Shown here: positions 10,148 to 23,200 of the stretch, piece by piece
How the letters are laid out: every line of letters starts with the position of its first letter
Position numbering within the stretch: the stretch's first letter is position 1
Assembly (NCBI GenBank): GCA_023159155.1
Contig: JAJNNX010000019.1
Span: 124,001 to 188,000, forward strand
DNA: 64,000 nt
Origin: Ustulina deusta
Taxonomy: Eukaryota > Ascomycota > Sordariomycetes > Xylariales > Xylariaceae
Direction: 5' to 3'
Translations under genes and position numbers: made by a program
The notes under the pieces: generated by a model
Told to the model about the DNA's origin: nothing
Databases searched by the model: none
Seen by the model: the letters and a program-made list of their open reading frames with translations, nothing else

Positions 10148-11689
10148 ATGAGCACCGACGCACTCAGCGTGGGGAGCGACCACTCTTATGAAAGAGACTC
10201 TCTCCAGTCGCTTGTCTGTACCAAATGCAATGTGAAGTACCCTAACACCCACGAGCTACTTACGCACCAGCGGTCTGAAAGGCATTTCGCCTGCAATCAA
10301 TGCGACTTGTGTTTCTGGACCGAAGACGGTCTACAGGATCACAAGCGAAAGGTGCGTGTCAGGTCCCTATCCTTCAGCCGTTTCTAGTCACTATAACTCA
10401 ACTGCCGGTGTATAGGATCACCGACCTGACCTAGACCTTGAATGTTTTGGCTGCCAATCCCACTTCACTCGTGCCGGTATGTTTTGGCAACACCTGGAGA
10501 GTGGCCACTGCAAGGCTATCTACCCTAGCGACATAGCGAGACTACGGGAGAAGAATCTTGAGTTTGCTCAACAGCTCGAGCTGCGGAAAGTGACTATAGA
10601 AGACAGTGAGTAATGACAAGAGTCCATCTTCTTTCCACTTCCATCTATCTTGGCAGCAGAAATCTTCTATTCAGGCTGGATGTCTCACTGGGAACAGAGG
10701 TTACTGACTTTCGATGTTTAAGTAATTGCGCACGAGAAAAGCCATATTAAGGGAGATGATACTTGGGCTTCGGAGTTTGGGGGAGAAACGGCACCTACTG
10801 AGCCTGCAGCGACTCCGGACTTCCCTTCCCGACCAGCTCCCATTTTGGCTGGGAGTGCTCACCCATTATACTATCGCAGCGAGGATTTTCCGGTGCTCCC
10901 AATCAACCAGCAAGTGCCAAAGGCATCTATTTTTCGTAAGGACCAGAAAGAGAATGTTTGGTCAAGTCGCAAAGTGCCCACCCCTTGGGCATCCAACAAC
11001 ACTCCGATTTCTTACAATGCTGTGCCTCCTCCTATTTCTTATGAAATTTCATCAGCCAACGCTACTAAGCACGCCATTAACAAGTTCACGCATAACAAAA
11101 TTCGAACAATCCAGGCTCCCACAAATTCAGCAGCAGGGGGACCTCATGGTGCCACTTCCAGTGGGCGAATCGTTGATCCTGATAACCCCGATTATAATCC
11201 CGCTGTATTTTACAACGAGATACTGGAGAAGTTTGTGTGCCCCTACAAGAGCTGTAGGTAAGTTACTTGCCTGCTAATTCGAGACGGGGTTCCATATTCA
11301 TTAATAACGGCAGGAAGAAGTTCTGCAATGCATTTTCTCTTACTAACCATCTTCGGTCTCCGGCTCACACTGGAGGGCATATTTCTTGTATCTGTTGCAA
11401 GAAGATCTGTGTAACTGTAGCACAATTGATCAGTCACATGGAGATGGCAACTAGATGCCCAATTCGCGAAACTAACGGTTTCCGAAGAGCTCTCGGTCAG
11501 ATCACTGGTGGTATCATGGACTTTCACATACGCTCAGGCACTTTCTTCATTGATAACAACTCGGTCCAAGAGCTTTTCAACATTCGCTCTGAATCGGTGA
11601 CTGTGGTAGACAAGAAAGAGACGAATTATTTGGATACCTGTGGCCCGGAGCAACAGAAGCATTCGGAAGATATTCAAACAGGCTGGTAA
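10148..11689 (+). CDS. C2H2 zinc-finger protein with five fingers (putative DNA/RNA-binding regulator)
   Basis: Four exons: 10148-10351, 10416-10605, 10723-11257 and 11314-11689, giving 434 residues. Donors are GTGCGT, GTGAGT and GTAAGT; acceptors are TATAG, TTTAAG (with a TACTGAC branch site) and GGCAG, and all phases agree. Fingers: C24/C27/H40/H46; C49/C52/H65/H70; C78/C81/H94/H99; C304/C309/H322/H328; and a CCHC-type C335/C338/H351/C358. Intron 1 falls between the two histidines of finger 2, and intron 3 just after the second cysteine of finger 4, so the fingers only exist after splicing; this supports the model. The middle (residues 130-300) is Pro/Ser/Asn-rich and probably disordered. 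The ATG at 10148 is preferred over an upstream in-frame GTG. No specific target can be named. Confidence 0.8.
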
Positions 11690-12803
11690 CTAGCTCACAT
11701 CTTTGGCTCTACGACACTTAGCCCTTCGTCTTGATCAGCTATCACAGAACATTGAGAAGTAATGTTGGAAGGCACCATTCGGAAAGAAATACTCATGTAA
11801 AAAATCGGCTCGGCAGTAGAGCCATTGATTGTGGAAGACCAGCAGCAACATGGAAGGTGAAGAAAAATATAGAAGGTCTATATACAGGAACCCGCTTGCC
11901 TACTAAGGTACCAAAGTGCCCAGTTTCTTAATCTCAACCCAAACGCCCAAATTCTGTCAATAATTGCGGAGTATGTGTCGCTCGTAGACAAGATTAATAC
12001 GATAATGCAGGTGAAGTTCTACGCTGCTGATTCCAAAATAGACTGTTTTTTTATCGCATAGAAAGGGAAATTCTATCTACATTAGTAGAATCTGCACGGC
12101 TACCTCCGATATACAGCGCGGGTCGGGGGGCGTGCGGTATAGAACCCCAGTCTTCGGAGTTTGGTTCCGTGTGGTCCCATGACAGTATTACCTACTGTAA
12201 ACGGACAGGAAGGAAAATTAGAGATAGATTTGTTTGATTTCTAGGGGATAAGAAAAATTGTTTCGGCGTCAGATAGAGGTCAACAACGTAGAAGTTAATA
12301 TGAACCTTGTTGCTGCGCAGAGTTACAAGTCCTTTAGCAACTCATCACTAAGCGATGTACAGTCAGTCCACTTTGTTGTTCGTGGCATGCAGGTGTGTAC
12401 GCTTATTGCTATAGCAAGACGGCTGTCACGTTTTGTCCGAATACTAACGCTCTATCAAGACGGTGGTGTGAGGAGAGTACATACATAGTAGGTATCGAAA
12501 ACGGCGAGATTCATTAACCCTCTATTATGCCCGAAATAAATTCAAAACTGATTATAAATTCCCCCGTGTCCGGTCCGGAACATCTCCCCCATTTTTCCCC
12601 TGCTGACAACGTCGGCAGATGCTGTATGGCGATAATAATATGGCGGTGCGGATATAGCGCGCTTAGGTCCGAGGCTCAAGATTGAGGACATGGGGAGAGG
12701 GGTTCGCCTATTTATACTGTGATGGTGTATGTTCGAAGGCCATCTATTTTCTCAACCCCTATTCACTCGTCTTGCCCTAGAGTTGGCCTGCTGTTTCGAC
12801 ACT
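11690..12803. other. Intergenic region between C2H2 and epimerase-like genes
   Basis: No coding frame is convincing. The last 200 bases before the next gene contain GC-richer sequence and a TATTTATA element (12711-12718) about 86 bases before the ATG, a reasonable TATA-like promoter element. Confidence 0.45.
12711..12718 (+). promoter_or_regulatory. TATA-like element of the epimerase-like gene
   Basis: TATTTATA lies 86 bases upstream of the ATG at 12804 and just after a GC-rich stretch. The distance fits a fungal core promoter, but only sequence resemblance supports it. Confidence 0.3.
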
Positions 12804-14288
12804 ATGGCTGCCCCCGCCTCATCGTCATCTCCGCCCCGAATTCTCCTCACTGGAGCGACTGGGTTCATCGGAGGCTCGATATTGACACAACTGCTAGACT
12901 CAACGTCTCCAAGTATCCAATCCGCGCCCATCACCTGCCTAGTACGGGGTGCGGACCGAGCTGCTAAGCTTAAAGCAACGTATGGCGATCGGGTGAATCC
13001 CGTGCTCTATAGTGAGTTTATCTTCGCTACTCTCGACCTTTAATTCCGCACATAAAAACATGCATACGTGTAATACGATGACCGCTTCCCTGGGCACGTC
13101 ACACTGTCGTATCTAAACAGCTAGACCTTGCATTGGCCTGTTCGCTGACCGCGGTATGTTTCGTTCCAACCAATAGAGGATTTGGACGACCTTGAAACCA
13201 CCACTGCAGTCGCAGCACAGCATGACGTGGTAATCAGCACCACACTTGGCTACCACACCGCCTCGGCGCGTGCCATCCAGGAAGGCCTGGCGCAGCGGAA
13301 GCGTGCCCATCCTGGTAGCGAACCCTGGTTTATCCACACCTCGGGCACGTCGAACATAGCCTCGCGGCCGGTCTCAGGCGCCTGGCTGGACAACAACTCG
13401 CCGAATGGCGGCACCTTTGACGACGTCGCCGATGACGTCTACGGCTACGAGGTCGCGCGTAATGCTAAAGAGCCGTATATCCAACGCACGACGGAGCTGA
13501 GCGTCGTAGACGCTGGCCTCGAGCTAGACGTGCGCACGCGTGAGTCTTTCCAGGCACCATTTTCTTCATTCACTGTTCACTTTCGAGGGTTAAAAAAATA
13601 AAAATAAAAATAAAGACAAAAGAAAAAAACCGGCTGTTCGAGCCAGAATCATATTTTCAAAACTCCGCATTCCTTTGGGCTCTTTTCGTTATCCCAAGAA
13701 GACAAGCAGTCACTGACCTCGAATGTTGTAGTCGTTGTCATGGCACCGACCATATATGGCGTGGGTTCCGGCCTGTTCAACAAGCACAGCATACAGATCC
13801 CGGCATTCGTGGCCACCTCGCTGGATCACGGGCGCGCGGTCGTGATCGGCGATGGCGAGGGCGTGTGGGATCACGTCCACGTGCAGGATCTAGCCGCTCT
13901 ATACGAGATCCTTGCCCTGAGGGCTCTCGACAAGGGGCAGGGCCTTCCGTGGGGGAAGAAAGGCATTATTTTCGCGGGTACTGGGCGGCATTCCTGGGGC
14001 GATGTTGCTCGAGGTGTCGCGCGGGCAGGTCTTGAGGCGGGCGTCCTTCCCGATGCCCCGGTCGAACACCTCAGCTTGGCCAATGCCGCGAAGCTGTTCG
14101 CCAAGTCGTACTTGGGAGAGCCCGATGAGTTCCTCATCGAACTGGGGCTTGCGTCTAGCGGGAGAGCGATCCCGACGGTGGCACTGGGCTTGGGGTGGAA
14201 GCCGGTGAAGGGCAAGGAGGACTGGGAGAGAGGCTTTCGCGAGGATGTGGATGCTGTGTTGAAGGAGAGACGAGAGAAGGGCCGTTGA
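12804..14288 (+). CDS. NAD(P)-binding epimerase/dehydratase-like protein (extended/atypical SDR, NmrA-like)
   Basis: Three exons: 12804-13011, 13177-13539 and 13732-14288, 375 residues. Donors are GTGAGT twice; acceptors are CAATAG and TTGTAG; both joins are phase 1 and restore continuous family sequence across the junctions (VLYKDLDDLE and DVRTLVVMAPTIYG). The N-terminus has the Rossmann dinucleotide motif TGATGFIGG (residues 16-24). The block FIHTSGTSN and the PTIYGVGSGLFNK and GDGEGVWDHVHVQDLA motifs are typical of a fungal nucleoside-diphosphate-sugar-epimerase-like family. I find no clear YxxxK catalytic pair at the usual place, so it may be an atypical SDR; substrate unknown. Probably cytosolic, no signal peptide. 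Intron 2 contains an A-rich stretch near 13595-13630. Confidence 0.8.
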
Positions 14289-15839
14289 GTTGTGGAAAAC
14301 GTGCCCCGAATACATCTTAGTGAGAAATACGGGATGGATATCGGGTATGGAGGCTCTGCAGTTGAAAAAAGTACATCTCACTAAAGACTATCATTGATCT
14401 ATAAAAATTAGGAGAAGGCACACAGTTTCTGTCCAGGGCCAAGATAAACGGCCTTGGTGTGGAATCATAGCCAGTGACAGTGCCAATGAGGGTTGACAAG
14501 CCAATACACCTACAAGTCACACGCAAATTCGCAAGAGCAAGCTTTGCTTTGTCTATTGGTTGTAGATCGGAATAGGCTCCGGTAGACTGCCGCGATAGTT
14601 TTCCTGGCTGGATGAAACATAGACGGCGAATGTAGAGGGTAATGGCTAACACTAATAGATATCAGCAGACGTCGCATTTAACTTGTTTATTATGTGCTCA
14701 TAAAAGGAAGCTGCATAGACGACGATGATGCCCTACCTATATCTAAGGGGGTACCGAGGTAACCTTACTATGCAACCAGGAGAATTCAATAACCGTGAAT
14801 CTCACTGCCTGCTTGGCATGGCTTGGGTCTATGTTCGGCCATCGAACAAGGACCTAGCAGCGTGTTATCGAGATAGTAGGCACCTCTCTGCCTTTCTATC
14901 GCATGCTTATACGCTTTAGGAATGAACCTCAATGGACTAAGCTTCAGTTGCAGTCGTTTGTTGCCTCGTATCAGTCAAATTAGCTCAGTCCTCGGTCTCC
15001 TCGAGCTCAGCAGCGAATTGAATCCCCAGTCTCGGACAACGCTCGGATCACATCCTCGCGTGCTTACTCTGCCATCAGCAGCAGCACTGGTTAGGATGAA
15101 CAGTGACGGAGAATGTCAGAAGCTAAGTCAACAAATTCTTGTTTCGTGATTTTCCGAGTTCAGAGTGCAAAGCACTGCATTTACCAAGTATTGCCCTGCC
15201 GGGCACCTGAACATTGATTGCGTGCATTTCAGGAACGTGCCTTGAATGTGCGGTAGTTTGTAGTGTCGTGTGTCTACACGGCCTCATTTTAATACAAAAC
15301 ACAAGCCACGCTTGTGGAGAGGTGAAATAAAGAAATTATGGCTGGTCAAGGGCAGCCCCTGCGCCACACTATTGCTGTGCCTACACTAGTAAAAGTAAGT
15401 ATTTACTACCTCGGCCGCCACTGCACTACTGGCGATCGTGCATCCGTGCATCCACTAAGTTCCGCTGTTCTGGAGCCTATAATGTATATGTACTAGTGTA
15501 GACCCTCCCCCTAAAATAGGCACTAGGCAGTGCAATTATACGCATGCAGCAACTTAACAATGTCGCGATTAAGGGGGCTCTTTAGTCGAGTACTAGTCTC
15601 GCTATCGTGTTCATTCTTGCGGCACGGGCACGGCTTCCAACCCTGCATCTCTCTCCCAACACGTTCACTTATCCAAACTGGCATTGATTGGCATCGCGGC
15701 AACAACCACCACCAACACTCGCTCATGATGTGATATTCCAGGTCGCCTTATAGAAGCACATAGTCGTCACATTCGTCGCTCGGCCTTCACGGTGTTTGCT
15801 GCAACACTCGACTGACTGGCTGCATCCCTGCCTCGTCCC
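14289..15839. other. Intergenic region upstream of the palmitoyltransferase gene
   Basis: Only short frames are present and none has recognisable content. The last about 200 bases before 15840 are rich in C and short CA/CT words, consistent with a 5' leader for the following gene. No repeat or RNA gene was seen. Confidence 0.45.
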
Positions 15840-17565
15840 ATGGATCGAGTCCCGTCGCCCTCGCTACCATCATCCAACATGTCTCGACGGTGGGCGCGCA
15901 GAGTCGAGCGCTATTGCTGCCGCTCCCTCACCTATTTCCCCCTCGCCTTCGTCTACGGCATCACCACCTGGGCTGTGTGGGTTGTCGTCAGGATAGGTTC
16001 CTTCCCGGCCCCCAAGGGCGCGAAGGCGAGCTGGACTGGTAAGCCTTGTCTTGTCTGTTCTCCTGCTGCGGCGTTTGTGTCTCCGGGGAGGACTCTTGTA
16101 GATGGATCACGGGCCGCGACTCGCGACTGACGACTGACAACCGACGACAGGAACCGGTTCTTCCGCTGGTGGCCTCCTCCTCTACGCGATGCTCAACTGG
16201 TGCTACACCACAGCCGTCTTCACCGATCCCGGAAGCACCACAAACAGCATGGAATATTCGACTTTGCCCACCGTTGCCACGCCGACCGCAACATCATTCA
16301 CCGTCAAGTCGAATGGCGAGCTCCGGTTCTGCAAGAAATGCCGGGCGCGGAAGCCCGATCGCGCCCACCATTGCTCAAGCTGTCAGCGCTGCGTACTCAA
16401 GATGGATCACCACTGTCCTTGGCTGGCTACCTGCATCGGACTCCGGAATCACAAGGCCTTCTTGCTGTTCCTGATTTACACCACCGTCTTCTGCCTATAC
16501 TGTTTCGCCGTGTCTGGGACATGGGTCTACGATGAGTTGCTGACCCAGACGCAATACACGGATACCGTAATGCCTATCAACTTCATATTGCTTGCCGTCG
16601 TCTCAGGAATTATCGGTCTCGTTGTTGGTGTCTTCACTGGCTGGCACATTCTGTTGGCGAGCCGAGGGCAGACCACCATTGAATGTCTGGAAAAGACACG
16701 ATATCTAAGCCCACTGCAGAAGACGCTACAGCACCGACTTGTAGCCCAGCGCAATGGCGACGGCATGTCACTACCGAAATACGGCCAGCAATTGGTTGAC
16801 ATGCACGCAAACGCGCTACCAGGGATTACCCGACCAGAAGAGGGCGAAGTCACCTTTTCTAGAAACGACGGAATGCCTTCCCACTCATCATACGAAGAAA
16901 TGGAACGATTCCGTGCCCGTAAACGGTATGAAGAGTATATGGATGAGCAAGACTCGAAAAAGCTGCCAAATGCATTTGATCTTGGAGCGAAAAGGAATTT
17001 GTCGAATTTATTTGGTCCCCAACCTTATCTTTGGGCCTTTCCTGTTATAACTACGATGGATAATGGCTGGACATGGGAGCCGAATCCCAAGTGGCTAGAA
17101 GCACGAGAGCGTCTTGCAAACGAGCGCAGAGCCCAGCGAGAGCGAGAACGCATTGCTGGATGGGGAGAACCCGACACACCTGTGGTTCCCTCCTACCCCG
17201 ATCGACCGCAGGGGGCTGGTAGGCATTATTTGGCATCACCAATCCCATCGAATGGCCGACGGACACCGTCCAAAGCAGACCGCATCCTTGGCCGGGACCC
17301 CAATCTCTACGTCGACGAGCCAGCGAGTTCCGTGTCAATGGAGACATTGGATCGAAATGGCCGTATTCTCAAAGACGAGCTGGATATGATGAGTGATGAT
17401 GACGAAGAAGTCCAAGAAAACGCAGAGAATAGAGCTATGGATGTTGTTACGAATGGAGCTTGGGCTCGGAATGGAGCGAGCGGTTTGTTGAGAAAACCAA
17501 CTAGAAGTAATAACATTACTTCACCAAAAAAATATGATTCTCAAGAAGATGAGGGAGTAGACTAA
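15840..17565 (+). CDS. pfa3: DHHC palmitoyltransferase, Pfa3 type
   Basis: Two exons, 15840-16038 and 16151-17565, intron of 112 nt (GTAAGC donor, ACGACAG end), giving 537 residues; a second in-frame ATG at 15879 (MSRRWARRVE) is an alternative start that also fits the family. The enzyme transfers palmitate to cysteines of membrane-associated proteins; yeast Pfa3 acts at the vacuole on Vac8 (family knowledge). Two membrane segments precede the cysteine-rich domain (residues about 127-175), which contains CKKC, HHCSSC and the catalytic DHHC at 152-155, followed by two more membrane segments. The TTxE motif after the fourth segment is present (TTIE). The C-terminal about 250 residues are hydrophilic, with an Asp/Glu stretch (MSDDDEE). 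All catalytic features are intact. Confidence 0.92.
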
Positions 17566-19300
17566 ACACTTGGGCTATGACTTTCTCCTTGGGATGGAGG
17601 TTATATAGGATTCCGCTGCGGTTATCGGGATTACCAGTTATTGCTCTATAACGAAACTGCATGGCCACGGCGTTGGGATCTGTACTTTATCATAGTCCTT
17701 AATAAACTCAAGCATAATTCGAAATGCAATTACAACGCACGAGATTACCGCTGCCTCTCATTTCGTCTCGGCAATATTGTAGCTATTATTCAGGTTCTAC
17801 GCGTCGTAGGCATGAATAATAATATCATATGGGCAGCAATGGCCGGCTTACATCTTGTAGACAACAGTAATTGCCCTCTCGTCTGAGCTGGGATGCCATT
17901 CTTCCCATTCCGCTAGACATCAAGAGGCAAGATACCCGCTCTAGTCTAAAACCGAGGCACTGTACCATTCTTACCTCTCTTTCCCTAGCCTATTCGTGTA
18001 TGTGTTCATTCTCATACCCATTATCTAGGTGTGAGCTACGTCTGTCACTTTGGTTCATATTAAGCTCTCTATTCAAGGGCTTCCTCATTTACGCTATGGC
18101 AACTGGATAGCATACACAACTCTAAAGTCGGGTTGAGGCTAGTATGGCCAATAGGCATTCTTATTACCTTTTATTCTCGGACTTATTCTAAACCGTACGC
18201 GCGGCAGATGAAAGAAGGAATCAGAATTTCATAAAGCTCATGTGGGAAATCAGAATCCCTTATGCTGCTTGTAGAGCTATTATGACTCCTCTGAGGGACT
18301 GGTATAGATACCGTTCTTGCTAGCAGTGCAATAACGGCGTCGTTTTGCGTTCTCATAGCGCCCTTGTTCACTTAGAGACGTGGAGATTTAGTAGAAACAT
18401 ACCTGACACCTGCAATCTTCGAGTGTACCTACTTCTAACTTGGGTGAATGAATATTACGATTCCGCGTTGCCAATATAGGTATATTTAGCAAACCACCAA
18501 TAGGGCTTAAAATTGTCCTGCTACCTGGATAATTCTCTTCGCCGCCCTGTACGGCTTTCTTATTCTCAGAGTCTAATTTTACACACTGTATCTGTAAGGC
18601 CCCATATAAAGTATGTATGTCTCGCGTTTCGGGAAGCGATATCGTTTTGGGCTTCGTAATTTACGAGGGGGACGGAATGATAAGGACCCTCTCCTTGATG
18701 AATTATATCAGCCACGCCATTCTTCAATCTTGGCCCCATGCAAAATGGGAGAGAGCGAGCAAGTAAGAATCTGGGCTGAGACGTGCCTCAGGATGTGCGA
18801 GAGCTGAGTGGCCGGTCGGAGCAATGGCTTTCTACAAAAGCTAATTTAACATGCCTAACTAACTGCCGTGCACCCCAAATTCTGTAAGTCTAAGGTGCCA
18901 CAGCGAGGTAGCTTCATGAGGGCCAGTTGAATCACAGATAACGGGAAATGTACACTTTGTACTTTGCCCTTGATATACTGACAAATTCGCCTTGTACCAT
19001 GATGTTTTTTTTACCTGCCAAACTGAGTGTTGTTGTAGGCGCTAGGTAGTCAACACGCATTGCTTACTGCACACCGAGACCGTGAAACGATCATATTTCC
19101 ATGGATACACACGGTCTATAGCAATATCGAGGACATAGAGATGCTCCAAGGGAAGCCAGGCCTCCGCTGTGGGAATGTAACACGTTGAAGCAGGCGTATG
19201 CGAGCGATGAAGACATGACGTGGTTTTAGATTAACAAAGGCCCATCGAGACCACGTTGAAGTTATGAGGATGAGACTTATCCATCGAATCAGAACCTAGA
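17566..19300. other. Gene desert, part 1 (AT-leaning)
   Basis: This begins an 18-kb interval without a credible gene. The section is moderately AT-rich and broken by stops in all frames. No terminal repeats, transposase motifs or RNA genes could be recognised. Confidence 0.5.
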
Positions 19301-19453
19301 AGCGCATCCCTTGGATTACCAGCCCATACCGCCTGCCGAAATTGCACACTCAACGTGCAAAAATCTCAGGCCATAACATGTGAATAACCTATGCCACACA
19401 CACCGCAGCGAGGAGCCCCCTTTATTAACCTCACTCCCCCGTCGAATAGCCTC

Positions 19454-19478
19454 CTCTCTCTCTCTCTCTCTCTCTCTC
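19454..19478. repeat. (CT)12 microsatellite
   Basis: An uninterrupted CT dinucleotide run of 25 bases inside a pyrimidine-rich section. The frames reading through it on both strands are simple-sequence artefacts. Confidence 0.95.
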
Positions 19479-19851
19479 GCCCCCCCTTAGCTCCGGTGCT
19501 CGGATCATCTCCACGAAGTTCCCAGACACCCATTTCACCGCCTACGCCCATGCGGGGGAGGAAAAAAAAACAACGAAGGGCCGTACACGCTCCGTCTGGG
19601 CCCGAAAGAACGAGGTTGGCCAAGTTTCACAGCGTTATGCACGCACGCAAAGAAGTCCGGCAGTCAGGATCTGCTCCGGGGCGGGATATCGGTATTTTCC
19701 AGCACTCTGCTTCACATAGCACCACATGAGGGCCTAGGTATTCTACCGTCGTACATGGGCAGAGATGAAGATGACAAATGAAAACGCCTCGCATCAATAG
19801 TGTGTTCGTGTTCTATACTATTAGAGAATTATTAATTGGGAGTAATATTAT

Positions 19852-19907
19852 TGTCGTTGTTGTTGTTGTTGTTTGTTGTTGTTTGTTGTTGTTTGTTATT
19901 GTTGTCA
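19852..19907. repeat. GTT / GTTTGTTGTT minisatellite
   Basis: A run of GTT triplets passes into three copies of a 10-base unit GTTTGTTGTT. One strand is strictly G/T. No gene overlaps it. Confidence 0.9.
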
Positions 19908-20260
19908 ATTTAGGTTGGATCGGGAGGGCCGTAACCTGAATAATCAGTAGCTGGATCAACTTCAGGGTAGCAACTACGACATAATAATTATCAACCTCGT
20001 CCGAGTTAAGTCGACGCCTCCTTTCATCCTGGCGCGCAGGTAATTACTACGAACGAGGGTAGAAAAGAGCAAACGCAGCGTCTCACTTTTATTTTTATTT
20101 ATTTTTTGTCTTCTCCAATTGCCACTTTCAGTATTTTTACCAAATGCTATTTGAATTTCACTCCGATCTCGCCGTAGTTGACGGCGCAATGGAATGGGCC
20201 CGTCGATCCATCTAGGCGGCCTCCCCGGAAATTGCAACATGCCCATATGCAAGACACATG

Positions 20261-20284
20261 CGGGCAGGCGGGCGGGCGGGCGGG
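20261..20284. repeat. (GGGC)n tetranucleotide tract
   Basis: Six near-perfect GGGC units (one reads AGGC) are followed by AAGC/CAAG units. Regularly spaced G triplets could form a G-quadruplex on the plus strand. Confidence 0.85.
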
Positions 20285-23200
20285 AGCAAGCAAGCATCTG
20301 GTTTTGATTTGGAACGTGCATACACGGATCGAGTGGCAGATTGCAGGATCACTGACTGGCATCAGCGGGCGGTTGCATCTCGCCTTTTCTCGATTGCGTG
20401 ATTTCTGCCATTCGTTTGTCTTGGATCGAACAATTTGTGCATATTAATGCAGGCTAAACAGGCACCATACCTGCAGGTCGAGCCGGTCGATCTGCGTGCC
20501 AGGTGCGGCAGCGGCGTATTTATCTATGTAACCCCCATTACACTAGTTGGTCCTTGTACTGCCTGGTATACTGTTTCGATGTTCCAAACACGTGGTGATG
20601 GTATTCGTCCATGGAATAGGTTGCTAACTGGTAATCAGTGAATTGCTGGTTTCCTCACCGGTTTGCGACAGACTATGGAGACTAACTCACGTTTGGTGAC
20701 TGCTGTCTCCGAACGAGGCCGTCTCAGTGACGTGAATGATATGATCCCGGAAATTTACGGACAATCTGGCTGGTAAGCTCCTCCCGGGCGAGACACATCC
20801 CACTTCGTCGGAGATTTGAGAGACATGACTTGGCAGGATGATATTCGGACGGTACGGGGTTTCCATCGTGGGGTCCGGGATGTTGTGCAGTGAGACAGCG
20901 GTCTCGGCACGGAGAATCAAGATGGCGCCTGCCTGCAAGCCCGGAGGGGGGCAAACGTAAAGAATAAGGCAATGGTGCAATGCAGACAAGCATATCATCT
21001 TCTTCGACATCCGAGACTAGTGCCTGTCATAATGCGCCGGATGACGTGTGCAACGTGGCACGGAGACACCGGCATGCGGTACCTATATTGCCCGGGCATT
21101 ATACACGACAGGAGACAAACGGGATGTGAGACATATGCAGCTGGATGGAGTGCAGCGCGCCACCTATGGCTCTAGAGGCACGTGTGGATTAGCACCCATG
21201 GCTAACGGCGCCGACGGACGACGTAGCAAAGACAATCACCTCCTGTTTTGTAGACTTCGTGTGGGCTTCGTAGCCTTGTGACGCAAAGACGGTGAGGCTT
21301 ATGGCTCGGCAGGACGTCCTATATTCACGGCCACGTCAAGTCCATCCAGTAATGTGCTTCTGTGCAATTATTCCCGTATACACAACATCCGATCCTTGTA
21401 GTGAGCGAGAGTCTCGTGAGTGGCGTTCTCGGATGCCGCGGTGGGTTCATCGCCAGTTGGGCATCCGTCTCACTCCTATGCTCGAGAGAGGAGACGGGAA
21501 TAGCATGGAAAACTGCGGATCTAGCCGATGGTAAGGATCTGAGGTATGTAGGTATTGCTCTATGATCCAAACGTGGCCTTCGTCATATGGCACTAGCGAT
21601 CGTCATTTGCCTTGATTTCGGATCGGCCTAGTCGGGGCTAAGATAGATGGAGGTGAGGTAAGATGGGAGTGGGATGCCACGAATGATGTCGTCTAATGGC
21701 AGCATTTGGGCCCCTGGGTCAGACCAAAGTCGAATGATACACATGGCTTATTCTGAAAGAATTGTTTTTTATATCGGTATGCGCCTCCTCCTCGCTTGGC
21801 ATCCGTCTCCAGTTCATGCAGGTGCCGGGACTATAGTAAGTTTTGCATTAAGTAGGCATCAATAATTTGTGCCAGCCTATCGCTTCACCAGAAATGGCGG
21901 GTCAAAAGTACGTAAGTGTGAAGATGCAAGACGGAAGTAGATGGAGCCGCTCAAGACTATCAATTCATAAGATGGATGGATCCCTCATGACTTCCAGGAT
22001 ACCAATTGTTGGCGCAGACCATATGCAGTTTGCAGCTAACAACGCTACCGACCTATGCCAAGTGCCGTTCGCGTTCGAGAGGAGAGGTCAGACGACCACG
22101 ATAGCCGAGCGGGCGATCTGACTACAAGAAGGCACTCGATTTAGACATGACTGCAGTGCAAAAAACGGGTCGAGACTTAGGTTGTTTTGGCCACATTTTG
22201 CGACCGTTGTGGATATCTCGAATCAGAGCTCGTGAACCCGAGGGTACATCCACAAGCGCACGCATTTAGACAACTACATGATCATTTTGGATATTGAAGA
22301 GTCAAATACGGTATGGTCGTTGTGCAAGCTGAGTCAGATCCTCGAGAGGCTCTGCGCGTTGAAGATGTTGCACGGGATACACTAAATGTTGGGGTTTGAA
22401 TGCGCGGATGAGCAGTCCGACAGAGACAGAATATGGAATATATAAGGAGGCGGTTGGAGATGCATGGTAAAGGCTAGCGACAGCTTCCCGCCATCAAATT
22501 GCTCAAGGGCATGTATCTATCTGTATGGGGTCCGGTAGGTCACAACCAAAGCTCTCACCTGCGACCGCCGCCGTCGGTAAAATAGAATAATTCCGAATGC
22601 ATGGATCGCTGGGGCCGCTGGGATCTTATTGTACATGTAGGGCTGAGCGTATATATCCTAAACGATTCTGCAGGTGGCCATTTTCGGCCGGTGCCGAATC
22701 CCATTATGGCATGAACAAGTTCACGTGAGGAGAGCTAGAGGCTATATTGACGAGCGACATTGTATAGGCAAATGGGGCGTGGAGTGTCGATAACCTACCT
22801 CTTTGCACTGACCGTCCAACCCACGCCAGGGACACACACCGTCAGGAGCATCCCAGTTGCATGCATGGCAGCGAGACGTGCTTTCGAAGTATCTCTACGA
22901 AGTTGATACTTCCGCTGGAGATGAAGCTGGGCCGTGCCGTTCCAACATTTCGCGATCTTCAATTCCCGAACAAGGCAACCTGTACCGATGATTAAGTAGA
23001 GACGTCTTATGAAATATGACCTGTCGCCCATCATGGCGCCACCAGAGCACGAGCCATTACAAATTGCTATCCAAGCAAGACTCGTACGATAAGAGCGGTC
23101 GCAGAACGAAAAAAGTTTGGGTCGGTCATATTTTTCGAAGAGGTGATCTACCTGGCCGTGCACATAGACGAGCGGGTGGATATGGGAGCCGGAGCAGTTG

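Noticed and set aside
19366..19729. Frames of 85-112 codons reading through the CT microsatellite
   Set aside because: They are simple-sequence artefacts with Arg/Glu or Ser/Leu runs.
20687..21010. 107-codon minus-strand frame starting with ATG
   Set aside because: The N-terminus is weakly hydrophobic, but there is no clear signal peptide, motif or cysteine pattern, and an alternative frame of similar length overlaps it.
22094..22180. tRNA-like string (ATAGCCGAGCGGGC, with GGGTCGAGAC about 60 bases later)
   Set aside because: It resembles A- and B-box words of a Leu/Ser tRNA, but the acceptor ends do not pair and no anticodon arm can be drawn.
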